Translations under genes and position numbers: made by a program
Shown: in pieces, positions 38,001-52,100 of the stretch
How the letters are laid out: the number at the start of each line of letters is the position of its first letter
Numbering within the stretch: position 1 is the stretch's first letter
Assembly (NCBI RefSeq): GCF_901709675.1
Contig: NC_051096.1
Location: 7,717,001-7,781,000, forward strand
Length of the DNA stretch: 64,000 nt
Origin: Syngnathus acus
Lineage: Eukaryota > Chordata > Actinopteri > Syngnathiformes > Syngnathidae
Direction: 5' to 3'
The notes under the pieces: model-generated
The model's input: only the letters and a program-made list of their open reading frames with translations
Database searches by the model: none
Told to the model about the DNA's origin: nothing

Positions 38001-41000
38001 AACACCAACCACCGCCGGAATCTTTTTGTTTTGCGTCGGCACGTTCCCCTCGAGTAAACCATCCGACGAAAGCGATCGCGGTTGACAAATCAATCATTTC
38101 TCTCGTCGTCGTTGAGCGAACGCCGCCCCCGTTGCTTTGGAAATTATCTCAGCCAAGAAGAACGATCAGAGGCAGGGGTACAAGTTAAGGGGAAACAAAG
38201 CAAAAGAGACAAGACGGCGTCTGTCTAAATCTGGAGCGGCATCAAGATGAATGAATCAAACACCCACTCCGTTTTCTCATTTGGGTGTTGTGACGAATTT
38301 CTAAATGATCCAGCCCGACGACTAACTCCTCAAAGTTGTGATTGATTGCCTCTCCCGCTCATTCGTTCTACACAGCTCCCTTGCTATTATTCACACGCAT
38401 TTAAGTTGCATTGGCGGATGTGTATGTAATACCGCCTTGGAGAGACCCCCGTTATCGGTGAATGTTAAATGTCATCTGTGACATCTAAAACAAATAGCGG
38501 CATGCCGGGAGTTGAACGCATCATGGCCCTGACAAAAAACGCTCCATTGCTCTACAAGCAGCTAATCAAATTCCCATTCTTCTTTATCCCAGACAAAAAA
38601 GTCGAAAACATAAAAATGAACTCATACATCAAACAGGGAGAAGGAAACAATGTGAGAAATTTAAATCTATTTATTAATATAGTCATACTAATAATACTAA
38701 CATTACTACTAGCAATATTAATAATAATAATAAAAACAACACATTATTTTTAATATAGCTAATTTGGGGGAGTCATCGGTCAACTTTGAATGTCTTCCAA
38801 CCGAGCAGGTGCGAAGTGTCCGGTGAAGCTTATAATAAAGGCAAAATCACACAGACCACCACGTTAATCACCACATGAGGCATTGTGGATGGTTACAAGT
38901 AACATCCCCGGGGTCCCATTAACTTTTAGCGCAAGAGAAGAAGAAGGAGAAGAAAGCGTTTGTCGCATCAAAAAAGGTCACGCACGACAAGAAAGCGCTT
39001 AGGAAAAAAAAATAATAATTAAGACGCCGAGCTGTGAGAAGTGTCACTTGCGTTTCCGACGTGAGAATTTTTAGCAGATTGCTGTCAGCTCTTACAGCCG
39101 CCTTAATAAGATGCTGTCACAAAGGATTTGATAGATAAATGCCACACGTCTCACAACGTACAAAAAAAATACAACTTTTAATTGTCCTGGCAATTCCTTC
39201 AAGACTACCTCGGGTTTATACAGGCTGTAAGGTGCCATTAAAACACAACAAGCTCACATATAATGCCGAATTTTATTTCATCAGTGCACCCATAAAGATG
39301 CGGATAAAAGTCACAATGTGAAATGACTCATTTGTGCTTGGTTAGAGATGGCACTTCAAGACTTCCCAGCTTTTCCGGCTACAATATCCCTAGACTTGTT
39401 GATAGATGAAAATAAGCAATTGAGAAGCTGACAGATGTTTCAAGGACTTTGCAATGGTTAAAAGTCGTAACTGAGTGCTTCACCGGTGGACATTGATTGT
39501 GGTGGCATTTCCTACAAGGACTACAAGGAGGCTATCTTGTAATCCTGTCAAGACAAGGATGAAACGCCACCAGATGATGGACAGAAGAGAGAGTCATCAG
39601 CGATGAGAAACCAAAACAAGGTCAACTTTAATACGTCTCGTCCAATTGTTTGTTCACGGGCGAAAATAAAAAGCGAGGAAAGTGACAGCAAAACAAAGCG
39701 ATACGGCAGCTTTTAATTTTTTTTGTTGCTTTATTTTTTTGACAAGTTTATCGAACCTGACCTATATGGCAGGAAGAAAACAAACTACTTTTAGCATGCT
39801 TATTTTATCTTTTTTTTTTTAAATAGCCTCTTAGCCACCAGGCAAGATAGGAATTTTTTGTATTTATTTTTAAACGAATCCAGGGCAGGGCTCCTATCCT
39901 CTCCTGCTCTCTCACATGGTGTTGGTTTCTCACTAAATTTGTGTCTGGAGAGTTTAATCTGCTCTGTAACAAAGCTCATAAAAGTTCTTGTCATCCGACT
40001 CCATTGAAATGACTGCAAAGTCCATTATTCATTATTAGGAATTAGGAATTTAGGAACTTTATCATTTATGAAAAAATATATCGTTATAATAATAGACTTT
40101 TAAACAGCTTGAGCATCCTGATTAATTCATTGCTGCTCCATCTGTTGTGTCCACCGGGGGCAGCATCATGCAGTCATGCATAAACAAATAAAGCTTTTCA
40201 CAACTTCTGTAAGTAACTCCGTAAACGGCTAAGTTGTTTTTTTGTTTTTTGTTTTTTTTTGCAGAGGACAAAGCATATGTATCTGTTACTATGGTTAAAT
40301 TGTGTGTCGCCATGTGTTGCTCCATTGTTAGTATTCAATTTGATCATATCTACAACACATGAGCTATTAAACTAAATTGCCAAGCTTTATTTTCATCTAC
40401 CATCCAATGCGGGCACATTGATTGGAACTCTAAACTCAAACAAGGCCCGAGTTAATGTTATGCTCCTTTTGCTTTGGTATCTCTCCACTTCAGGACCGCC
40501 CAGTAACAAAGTCACACTCCATCCTCGTTACTCACGCGTCAAGAGAGCCCTTGCGGCAGACCCAAACTCAGAACCTGGCTCCACTCGAAGCTAACTTCCA
40601 ACCAACGAGGGAGATTCTTTATGACGGGGGAAGAAAAGGGGGGATGATGACGGATGATTTCAAAAGTTGGGGGCTTTAGGCAAGGCAAAACCAATTAGAA
40701 GTCACAGTGGAAGCGGGTGGGCGGCCCACCGCAGGATGAACGTAAAAAATGACAAATGGATATTGGATAAAGACGAAGATCAAGACGGTGATGGAGGGGC
40801 GGGAGGATTGTTGGGAAGACAAAAGGGAGATGAGATGACAGATGAATAACTGAGATGCAGATAGTCACAGTGAGAAAGAGGATTGAAGATTGTTTGAGGA
40901 GGTAAATTAAAGATAGCGATCCCAGATGGTCTGCGCTGAGCCGGCTTGTTGTTTACTCGCAAGATGCTTGTTCACAATCCGCAATTGATATAGTGGATGA

Positions 41001-44000
41001 GAAGGCTAATAAGACGTCTGACGAAGCGAGCGTTAACTTAAGCCAAACGAGACAGCTGCGCGCTGTCGTTGACGCAAACGCACGAGTCCGTCGCAAAGTT
41101 GTGAAGGAAAGATTTGGCATCATGCAACAAACAAAAACAGTGACGCAAATATGGCTGACATATCACGAGGTTACTGACTCAAAAAAACATGAATGATAGA
41201 ATCACGCAGTCAGACCACCACCTTCGGGTGTTCTACTTTGGCTTTTCTATCAATTTTCTCCAATTTGTAACCCACCCACCATCTCCTAGTCATGTTGTTG
41301 AGTCATGACAGAAAGGCCAATTGCATTCATTTTGTTTTCTTTTTTGAAATGTGTCTCTATTTCCTTGCTGCCTCTTCATTCCTGTGGAGAAAAACAAGCT
41401 CATTTCCAACTCGGTGCGCGCGCAGAATTTGACCCTGCGTGATCCGTTAGTGTGTTAGCGGCTCGGCCGGCACGCACGCCGACGAGTTCGTGCGCATTTT
41501 GAATTATTGATGACGCCAAAGCGGTCCGCTGGGGGGCAATGCGCTTCTAATATTCAATACATGTAAGTTTAAAAATTTAATGTCCTACCAGAGATCAAAA
41601 TATTTTGACATCCTGCGACCAACCCCTTTTGATAGTACGTGTTATCACCAATGCATGCATTCAAACATTTAACTAGCTTCCCTTCGCTCGCCACCGACTA
41701 TTTCCTGTAAATAGAATATCTGAATATCTCAATGCCATGCATAGGTGAACAGCTCGATTGGCTTCCTCCCTGTGGGTGAGAAGCACTTGTGCACACAAAC
41801 AAAACGCAAACCTGCAACAGTGTGTGGTTATTGTTCTCGTGTCATCGTTGCGCGTTCATGTTAGTTGAGCTAAACGTCCAATATAAACAAAAATAGTGTT
41901 GCTCCTCGGGGAATGTACGTTTGTGAGATTACCTTTATGCCGCATGTGCAGCCGGTCCATGGGAAATGAATATAAATGACTTGAATATAGGTGAAAAGAG
42001 CACTTCATTCATTGCTGTTCTAGGATGGAAGGAGAAATGTGAAAATCATCAGAAAATGTGCATTCACACACCTGACTGTGTGATGGCAGAGCAGTCCACA
42101 TGGGAATTCAGTGGAAAATCCGATAAAAATAGGTGTCTCGGCAAAATAGACAAAAATAGACGACTGGTTCCCCTGAAATTTCAATTTGATCACAAAGTCC
42201 ACAGTGCAGACCTCCGCCAAGCAGAAATTTCATTAGGCGCTTCGTCTCTCACTTTGACGACTACGTGCGTATTTCCCGTGCAATGCGTCCTACTTAAAGG
42301 AAATTTCCATCTAATCTGTATAGCGCACGAGCAACATGTCGTCTCACCGCGTTGCCTCGTCTATTTATGCTAAAAAGGGCATTATGCATGCAGATGTAGC
42401 ACCACAACAGTGGTCTCGGCGGTAACACCCCCCCCCCCATCCTCCCCGAAAAAACAAACACATCCATCATCATTTCCATGACAACTGGGGATAGGGCTGT
42501 CAATCAGCCAGGGGTTCCCCTCCCCAGGGCAGGGAGAAGTCTGTATGGTAAAAAACACGAGGAAGACGACCGTCACGCACACCCAGGTGCATTGAGGTTC
42601 ATTAACTCAAAACATTCAAATAGTACACTTGTGAAGTGTCACTTCCAAAACTGCAATGCATGACACATTGCTCGTTATTGTCATTTAAGAGTAATTGAGC
42701 AAGATTATCATCAGACACGTCACACGGTAAATGCTCGGTGGAGCTGTGACCTTGCTTTGCTGATTATTCACTTTTGTGTAATTACAAATTTACTGGGAGA
42801 TGAAAAATGGGACCTGCACTGTTTGAAAGTTTTGCAGCAAAGTTAGGTGCAGTCCAAAGACCTGCTTGAGGTTAGGGTCCTTAGTGGAGGTCAGTCAAAT
42901 TTAAAGGTGGGATGTGTTTTTCACAACTCTAGCGTTGTCAGACGTCATTAAAAACGTGCCGATAAAAAGTGAGTCGTCACGTTTCCATTTTAACGAGCTT
43001 AAAAAGCTTTTCATGTTGCTCCGACAAAGTCTTCCTCATCTCGCCCCCGGCATGAATCGCAACGCTTCTCTATTTTATATTATGAATCGAGTTAGCTGCT
43101 CCCATTGTTGTAAAGGCATTTGTGATTGGACACCGCATTTCATTTTTAATGTTCCGCTGATCGAGAGAAACCTAATCTTAAACTTCCAACTTCCTCCTCA
43201 ATACAATTTGGTCCCTTAAAGTATGACATGACATGTCCCTGCACTCCACTGCTTCCACACATTTGTATTCACGCAGGACACACGCATGGGCAAGTGAACA
43301 TCCTGAATCATTTAGTGACTAAATGAGTCCCTGCTGACTCCAGCAGCGCTACTATACTCCGCTTGAGCTTGCGTTAGTGATTTTGTGCGTGCGAACGAAA
43401 ATTTGGTGTGTGTGCGTTGTGTCCGCATTGTGGCTCCCCTTTGCAGCGTCAGCATCCCGTCGCGGGGAAAGAGCCATGGCGGTAAACACATTTTTAATTC
43501 AATCACATTAGAGTTAAGTAAAGCGCACCTGACATAAGCCTTCTGCATACGGCGCCGCCAAAGCACAATAAAGTCCACCGACTGAAACTTTTTTTTTTTC
43601 TCCACTGACACGGTGGTGTCATAAGTCAAACGCAAGACCCTGATGAATTTGTCAAAAACTTGCATAACAACAAACAGCATGACATTTCTACTAATTATTA
43701 TGCCTTGTTTATTTTGAATTAAATCCACCCACTAATCCAACAGCACCTGGCATTAAAATCGAGATACTGCATGAAAAATCTTCATTAGTCAAAACATGTT
43801 TTTTAAGTCATTAAAAAAAAAGTTGAAACAGTCTTCCTCGCCCACTGAAGATCAAAACCTTGTCTAGTACAAAGCTAGCGCTTTGGCGCCTTCTTGTGGA
43901 AGGGAACTATGATGAAGTGAGGGGTGGAGCTTTAGTTAGTCTGTTTTGATCAATTAGGTATGTTGCATGATTATATTGAGGAAGTTTTTTTCTTTTTTTG

Positions 44001-44773
44001 TATAACAACAATGATATTTGTTGACAATAAATGAGACTTAAGGTGATATTTTCACTTATTAGTTTTGTGTCGAGTTCAAGACAAAGTCACAGTCGACGCG
44101 AGCACAACTTGGACCCGAATGCTACTTTCTTGTCTATGATTTTATGCAACAGGAAATGAATTAGCGTTTAATTAAGTTGAAAAGTTTCGTAGTGAAGCAA
44201 CGATGATTTGGACCGTGTCAGGCGGAGCATCAGGTGGCGTCGCGCTCCAGTTAAAGCAGCCGAGCCGACCCCCGTCATTGTAGCGCGCAATTGTGCTCTT
44301 TTACAAGCTTGTCACCACGTGCACCTCCATAAATAGACAAACGAGCGGGTCGTATCAATAAATGAAGAGCGTTTTAGCACAGCCTGCCTTCCAGTGCGAT
44401 TACGCTAAAAACACACTTAATTGGTTGTCGCCTTCGCTCTGGTGGTTGCTACTGTGTAAATATGATTGCGTTTATCGGCAAAATGTGTTTGTTTCAGATT
44501 ATTGGTCGTCCATCCAGCATGTCTTCTTTTTAAAAACAATTTGTTTTCCAAGCTGCATATTTGTGATTGAATAGAAATGAGGCTTTTATTTTTCTTAAGC
44601 TTTTTTTTTTTTTTTTCTCAAACACCATTACAGCCTTGAGGCCCATACAAACAATTGTTAAACAGATGCAAACAAGCAACTCTACAAGAATCTAAGGAAA
44701 CGAATTAGAGATATTATGTGTGGTTTGCAGGTCATGTAGAGCTGGTTGTCAATTGTGCAACAACAAAAATGAA

Positions 44774-44848
44774 TGTTGGATTGACAGAAAGTGAATGAAG
44801 GTGAATATTGATGAGCAGGGGACCCAGGATAGAGCCCTGGAGCACACC
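44774..44848 (-). mobile_element. LINE reverse transcriptase scrap (Rex/Jockey-like)
   Basis: The minus strand reads GVLQGSILGPLLINIHLHSL. This matches the reverse transcriptase motif GVPQGSxLGPLLFxIY of Jockey, CR1 and Rex-type LINEs. Only about 25 codons are recognisable, so it is a dead 5'- and 3'-truncated remnant. Confidence 0.7.
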
Positions 44849-45217
44849 TGGATAAGACCCTTGCTTACTATTTTCATTTTAGCCAGAGCTTTAATGCAAT
44901 CTTGTTATTAAGATGGCACTTGTAACATAATTAGCAATGCAAAAGGTACTTCAACATGACCTGTTGGCCATTTAAAAGTTCTACAATGACCTTTTTTATA
45001 TGCATAATTACTTAATGGGTGAATTGATTTTAAAGGCCTGCTCAAATGGCGGGTCAGACTGTTATGTTCACCTTCCCAAGGCCCAAAATACAAATACGGC
45101 GGGGCTTAAGATCATCCTTATCCCTCCCTCCTCCGATTGTTAAGGCTGCATCCGTTGCCCCAGTAATGAGAGACGAGAACATTAGAGGGGATGAACTAAG
45201 AAATGAAATATGTGGCT

Positions 45218-45220
<3 letters not shown>

Positions 45221-45271
<51 letters not shown>
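45221..45271 (+). repeat. (GT)25 microsatellite
   Basis: 51 nt of pure GT in the intron between Sushi1 and CUB2, read as CA in the transcript. Confidence 0.97.
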
Positions 45272-45272
<1 letters not shown>

Positions 45273-48200
45273 AGTAGGAAGCAGTGAGCAGGTCTGCAGG
45301 CGAGAGATAAGACCACTTCAAGTGTCACTACAAGACACTACATTGATCTGCGGGAGACGAGGCAAGCAGACGGAGGGGAGGGGAGGGGCAGGCGGGTAAG
45401 GAAGGGACTGTGATTAGTATGAATAATAGACTTCTAAACACAATTCCACATGCACTTAAATTGTTCTTATAAATGAACTCGGCTCACTATCTACCTGCCA
45501 CATAAATAAAACCGTTTGCAAAATTCCAGCAGGGGAGGAAAGGAGTCAGGATATCATATTGTTTACGCCGAGGATATATGACAAGCCAGTTCAAACGGAA
45601 GAATTAGCTCATGTTATTGCCGTATTTCTGCATAAAAGCAGCTGCCTGTCTGTTAAGTGGGAGGCCTTTATTAATATTCAACAATGTGAACAGGATATTA
45701 CAATGTACTATGTCTCGTTAAACGGGAATTGAAAATCAGATAAAAGGGACTATTACGGAGAGACGCAGTAAAACGAGAAGAACCGAGGCGGACTGGGGGG
45801 AGCTAATATACGGCGTACTTCGTTCAAACATAATGGACACACGTCATAATTGATTGACTTGGGTATGTAGCGACTGTGTGTGTTCAGTATTTGTGTGTGT
45901 GAGCTCCAGATGGTAGGTTGAGTGTGCTCGTCTACTCCAGCCGCTTGACTCAGCAGTTTTACCTCCACAAGGAGGCAAGGGAATAATTAGACTACTTAAG
46001 AGCTTGTGCATATACCAAACAGGGTTAGCCCAGAGTGGCAGCATCTTGTTTTTCCAGGCATTAAAAAAAAAAAAAAAAGAGACATTGCGCAAAATATTCA
46101 GAAAATCTTTTCCGATTTTATTCATAAAGTGCGCTGTCGTACCTCATGCATATGAGTCACTGCTCACCCCCTCCCTCAGCTGCTGCGCCAATGGCGATAT
46201 TAATTTTAAATGAGAGGCGGAGCCATGGGGTGCATGGAACCCTGAGTCTAATTTAAGAAATCCTTTTACCCATGGAGGTGGTAGTCCATCACGAGGTAGG
46301 AGATTTGTATTATTTTCTAACAGATTTTTTCCTGTATTCTGCTCATTCTTAATCATTAACTTGCAAATAATGGCATTGATTTTCCATTCAGTCCAAGAGA
46401 TGGTATAGCACCTGTTTTCTTTTTTTTTCTTCGCTCCAACAAGCAACAAGTGCGGATGATTGCATGCCCTTTCCAGGATTATTCGGCTTGATGTCCCTTT
46501 TTTTTTTTTTGCACCAGAATAGCCACAGACAAAAAGTGAGCGAGCGACGTAGCATCTAAAGTGTGTTCAGGAATTTCAAAGCGATAACCTGACTTCCCCG
46601 ACCACCTTTTTTTAATACAACATTGCAGCCTATTATTGTAAGGGTAGGAGGGTAAAAAAAAAACCAGACGAAGCAGCAGGCTGCAAGCGTCCGTTTGATG
46701 AACAGGTTGTGTGAAAGGAATCCAGCTGCTGCACATCATCTCATTAGTAGCCGCCGCCGCCGCCATAGCAAGCCGCATCAGCAGCCAGAACCAGAGCCGC
46801 GGACTTTACAGAGCGGCCCAGCCTTTGTGTGCTGGAGAAAGTGACTACTGAGAAGCACTAAAGCAGACATTAAGAGTATAATAGTAATGAGCTCAGACAA
46901 ACATTAAGGACACTTTTGAAGGTTTTAGTTTGGATTGTTTTTTTTTTTTCATACAAATAGGAACAATGATCCAAGTAAAAATATATATTTGATCTCATTG
47001 AAAAAAATTTCAAAACATGTACGTTGACTAGTTAGCTTTAATATTTCATTCTTAGTACTTATTGCTGTCACAGGATGGCATCAAAGCACTATTTTTCTTT
47101 TAGGCAAGGCTATAGGAGCTCCTCCCCTCACTTCAACATAGTTCCTTGAGCCCAAAACAACCTTTCAATTGGCTCCAAATTAAAGAGTGAGCTGCCATCC
47201 AAGCATGCACAAAACAAATACGCTCAAATGATTCATTCTAAAACGGATTACCCGAATTGCACTGCTCATAATTTGAATTAAGTGTATGACAAAATTTGTG
47301 AGGGGGGGGCGAAGGCTCCAGCCTGCTGCCCTGCGTTCACGGAGCTAGCTTAACCCCTCTTAGCCTCGCTGACAAGAGTGACAGAGACATTACTAATCCG
47401 CCAGTGACAAGTGGCTTTTCCTGCTTCCCAGCATCCTCCTTCCCCTTTTCTATCATCATGCAGAGTGACTTGACACTGGCGGAAAATGTTACAATATTAC
47501 TGCTAATCGGCTGCATAAATCAATACTGAGATAATGTGTCTTTAATTATGTGAAGTTACTTATTTACCCACCTTGGTATCGGTTACCGGTATCGGCTGAC
47601 GTCGTGAAAACCCGATACCTTGAAATAAGGCTGGTATTGGCCCGATGCATGAATACAAATAGAAAGTCATCCATTTTGGTTTGAGGCGGCAAATTAACAC
47701 ACCCCATGCTCTAAATTGTCCATGTGAATCTGAGTGTCATTTGTTGTTTGTCTGTGTGAATTCTAACGAGTCCTGAGTGCGTCCCGCCTCTCGCTCCAAA
47801 TCAGCCCTGACCTTAATGAGGACCAGCGTTATAGAACACAGATATAGTTAATTGAGAGTGAATGTTCCCTATTAGACAAAACGCCAATGAACTCTTTTAC
47901 CCTCCTCAGCCAATCTTGGGTGTCTTCAATTAGAAAAAGTAAAACGGCGGCTGTATGGAAGACGCAATGCGAGTCCAAGCCATTCTGCCACCAGTGACGT
48001 CTCTGGCGTGGCTTCCATTTTAGTTTCTTTGATCATATTGGCAACCACGCGCACCCCCCTCAGGAACCCCCGCTATTGCACCGCGTCTTCGTGATTGACA
48101 CCCACTGTGTTCTTCATAGGAATTTGAGCAATTAACGGACTCATTTCCAGGAAAGGAGGGAAGAGGGGGCGTCAAAAACCAAAACATGAATCTGTTTCAC

Positions 48201-48539
48201 GCTGCGATTCTTTGGCGAAAGACACGTTTGAGTCGCGTTTGTGTCGAAGGGCTGTCTGGTGAGTCACGGGGAGTATTTGGTTTGACGGTCACTTTTAATC
48301 ACATTCTAATGAGGTTGTGTTTGTGCGCCACCGTCGTTTTGTGTTGACAAAACTTGCTAGTGAGGTGGCGCAGCATGAGTCCAGGAAGTTATATATGCCT
48401 TCTATTTTGTTTTTGGGATTGGGGGGTGTTGACTCATTTCATCTAAAATAACAACCATTTTGTACATGCTACATTTGTATTATGGTCCATTTTCTAGAAA
48501 GCTTGAAGTTAAAACAAAACTTTTGCTTTGGGAGTTGAG

Positions 48540-48775
48540 ATTTTTAAGGGTCTAGGAGTTTGGGGATCATGGGTATGTTTAGAGATTAGGTGTTTAGGTT
48601 CAGGATTAGATAGGAGACTAGGGGTTGGGACATAGGGTTAAAGGTTAGTGGTTTATATTTTGGATTAGGGGTTGAGGCAAGAATTTAAGGGTTAGGCTTG
48701 ATGCTTGGGTGGGTGCTCAAGGTTTAGGATTAGGGTTGGAGATTCAACGTCAGACGGGGTTCAAATTAGGGGGTG
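48540..48775 (+). repeat. degenerate telomere-like G-rich tract
   Basis: Many irregular copies of GGTTAG, GATTAG, GGGTTG and related hexamers lie on one strand with no fixed period. It looks like a decayed TTAGGG-like minisatellite. Confidence 0.6.
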
Positions 48776-48941
48776 GGATTAGTGGAAATGGTCAAAAACA
48801 TGGATTTGTGACATGATGAACAAAGATCCGAGATCCCTTCGCTCACGCATACACAAGCACGCACATGCATGTGCCAGGCCTTTCACCTCAAAACATTCAG
48901 TAAAGCCACAGCACGCCAAGCGGCGGCACGGCATGTAGTAC

Positions 48942-49139
48942 CTCGACATATGGGAGCGGGGAAGTCCCACACGGCAGTGTTCCCGGCATTGAGCACACAG
49001 GTGAGCGTGGCGTGGCCGTCCAGGACGTAGCCGGACACGCAAGCGTAGCGCGCGCTGTCCCCCACGGCAAAGCGCCCGCCGCCGCTTAGCACCGCTTTGG
49101 GCGGCACGCCGGGGTTCCCGCAGGATGTACTGTGCAGCT
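48942..49139 (-). CDS. csmd3: csmd3 exon: Sushi1
   Basis: 198 nt, symmetric phase 1-1, residues 38-103. One whole Sushi (complement control protein) domain. The four framework cysteines are visible in SCGNPG, YACVSGY, LTCVLN and ICR, along with the conserved tryptophan of WDFPAP. Sushi modules of about 60 residues are held by C1-C3 and C2-C4 disulfides. The exon is strikingly GC-rich compared with the surrounding intron, and has a glycine/arginine insert-like loop (SGGGRF) near residue 59. Acceptor CCCACAG, donor CGAG followed by GTACTA. The split codons give E at the start and A at the end, as expected for the family. Confidence 0.95.
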
Positions 49140-52100
49140 CTGTGGGCGGAGAACAGAAGAAAGGAGGGTCAGTCGGGTTAACCGGGCGGAGCGTCACTCC
49201 AGCTGCAAATGTATGATCATAGAAAAGGGCAGTAACTTGACAATGCATCCCATCGGAGCGCTTATAGATTTCAATTAACGTGTGGTTGATGACTGGAGTG
49301 GAACTCCGAGGAGTGCAAAGCTTTATTACACTCCAAAAGACAAAACAAACTGGCTTTTTTTTTTTCTGAAAATATTGGTCCTGCTCCAGTTTTCCTTATC
49401 CACATTCAAACCTTTGCAGTGTGCTACAACAGAGGCAAATCTAACTTGACTGAAAAAGCTTAAATATGTTGCCAAACGTCGCTGAATTCCTAAATTCTTA
49501 TTTCCTAACGGTGAGAGTCGCACAGGACTATGTTAAGCAATTATAAATCAAGATTACAATGGTAAGTAGCGATTTAGCTCGATTGTTTTGATGAACACCA
49601 TGCGTGAGGCCCCGTGGGAAGCCAGACTTTCACACACTGCCAACGGGAGACGAGGCCCGTGAAGTCGAGCAGATGTTTGCCTCCGTGCGCCGTCGTCTCT
49701 GCCAGCACAGACCGCCGCGTCCTGCGAGAGCATTTGCGTGCTCTCCGGTCGTGGCGGCCAGATGCCAAGAAACACGATTCAACTTTTTTTAGAATCAGAC
49801 GCCGAGGAAAGCGCGGTCGCTGGGACGGAACTGACTCGTCTTCCGCTTCCTTGACAAGTTTTTCAGCTCTGTCAAGGTGCAGGATATGTTGAAAGCAAAA
49901 CGGTCTCCCGAGAGCAGGCACCATTATGAAAAGCGGGATCCCTCGGCGCAAGTCAAAGATGTCAGATGTCATCAAGATAGGCAAGGGGGGTGGGGGAGAG
50001 AAACGCTTTCCAGATAAACAACTCAGGGTTGCGCAATGCAGGCTGAATTTTCAAAAAGTTTGCATCCTATACACACACATATACATTCTTGCATATTTCA
50101 GTGCGTACAGAGTACCATATAATAAAATATATTCTACAAAACTCCAAATTAGATGGAAATGATCAGCTGTAGCCGTGCAGCCTTTAAAGTTAATGACTTT
50201 TCTCCCTCAAGATGCATTTGCCTGTGTGCATATGTTGCTGGCAGATGTGTACTGTATACACATTTACTCTATATGTGAATGGGAGAGCGAGAGGGAGGGA
50301 GGAAAGGGGGAGCAGAGGACGCTACGAGCCATAAAGCAGGATGCTGATGGGAGACCGGGGACCGGCTCTGCTCTTACAGTTTCCGCGTGATTGATACAAG
50401 GATGAAAGCGTGCAGACAGATAGGATTTAGGGAGGTTTGGAGGGGGGAGGATGATTGAGGGGCGGCTGGGAAGGAGGAAAGAAAGGAGGATGATCGCTGA
50501 GACTGGTTAAGGGCAACCATGTTGCCAACGTTAGCGTCATACATGCTAGCGCCGCTACGTCAAAGTCAAGTTACTGCCCTATTGTGTTAAGGCTTTCATC
50601 AATTATTCCAGACATCGTTTTTATCGGAGTTCAGATATTCTCATGAAGCCTTGTTGCTATAAATGTTTTGTTCTTTATTATTAATGCCTATGTCAATGGT
50701 TAATCACTCTGTAACAGATGTTTAATTACATGCTAATAGATGTAAATACAGGGAAGCCCCGCCGAGGAGCCGGTGGGCGGCGACGACTGATCGCTATCAC
50801 GCCAATTAACGACTTCTAGATCGTTCATTTAACTCCGAGACGCCTCGCTATTGTTGCCGGAGCGACGCTCATCACTCGCCGTGAGACGTCCCTCCCTCTT
50901 TCTTTCTTTCTCGAAAAAAAGCTTCCTCGATATGAATAGCATCCATTACTCGGCTAATGAGGGCCGCGGCGCTTAAAACTTTTTTTGGGGGGGAAAGGAG
51001 AAAACGAGGACATAATTGACTTAATGGCGGGATAAATTTGCCTCCAAACGAGTCTCGGCTCTAGACGAACCAGTAAAAAACAGAAAGGAAATGAACATAC
51101 TTTTATGTACAGTCATTAGTTGGGTTTGCGCTTCCCGGTAGAGTCTTTTTGCAGGAATGCCTTGGCTGAGGACCCCCGGCTTATCTCAACACACACATAG
51201 AAAGGCAGGGTCATCCATCATTGTGGCGGCCCCACCGTGATCGGATGTCGGCTTGTGACCTGCCGGCCTATTGATTGTGTACCTGGTGGCGTCGGGATGC
51301 TCGCGGCGCTTTGTCGTCCTATCACAGACACATTTAATACTACGCGCACACATGCTATTGCCACGTTGCTTTCATCACTTTTTCATCCGGGCTTCCCTTA
51401 AATTACATTCCCTCGTTCCAATCATTTGCTCGACACGATTGCACGTGAACCCCCGCTTTATTGCTCTTCATCTTTTACACCGCCGCTATAGTGTGTAATT
51501 TTTAAATCAATACTTTTGAGGGGGGTGTTTACATTTTGACCCTGAGGTAAGTATTACAGTTAGAGTTGAGCATCTTTAGTTCAGAGGTGGAGCTATAATA
51601 AATGACAGAGAAGATTTCCAACAACTTGAAGCAGTAGCTAGTCGTCATTGCATATATTGCATGTATTGCATGTATTGCATTTGAAGACTTACTGTTTAAT
51701 CCATGCTAATTTCCAGTAGCCTGTCTATGGACTTTCCCATTATATGTTAGCATTAGGCTAACTGACGTTTATCTATCTTGTAAGCTAGCAGACCTGGGCA
51801 ACACCAGCACAATCGCGCATTCCGCGACACCAACTCACTATTTTACATTATGAATGTAAAGTTGTCTTTGATCCGCCTGCCCGAGTTTGCCGACATTTCA
51901 TAGTTCCATCACGACACTGGATTGGGTCGCCAGCGGTCGTGCCAGACTCTCGCCAGTTTACTGCCGGGCGCCCTCAATTATTTATCGTCACCTTTTCTTC
52001 CTCCCTAATTACTCGCTCCGTCTTTCCATCTCTGCCTCGCTCTTTCTCACCCCTTGTGCCTCTCCCCTCTGGTCCGCCATAACGATCATTCCGGTCTCAT

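Larger units (their letters stand above)
34421..48941 (-). other. csmd3: intron between Sushi1 and CUB2
   Basis: The largest intron here, 14521 nt. Contents: T18 run, a pair of identical-arm AT palindromes, a LINE reverse transcriptase scrap, a GT microsatellite, and a telomere-like G-rich tract ending about 165 nt before the Sushi1 donor. The rest is unannotated non-coding sequence. Confidence 0.85.
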
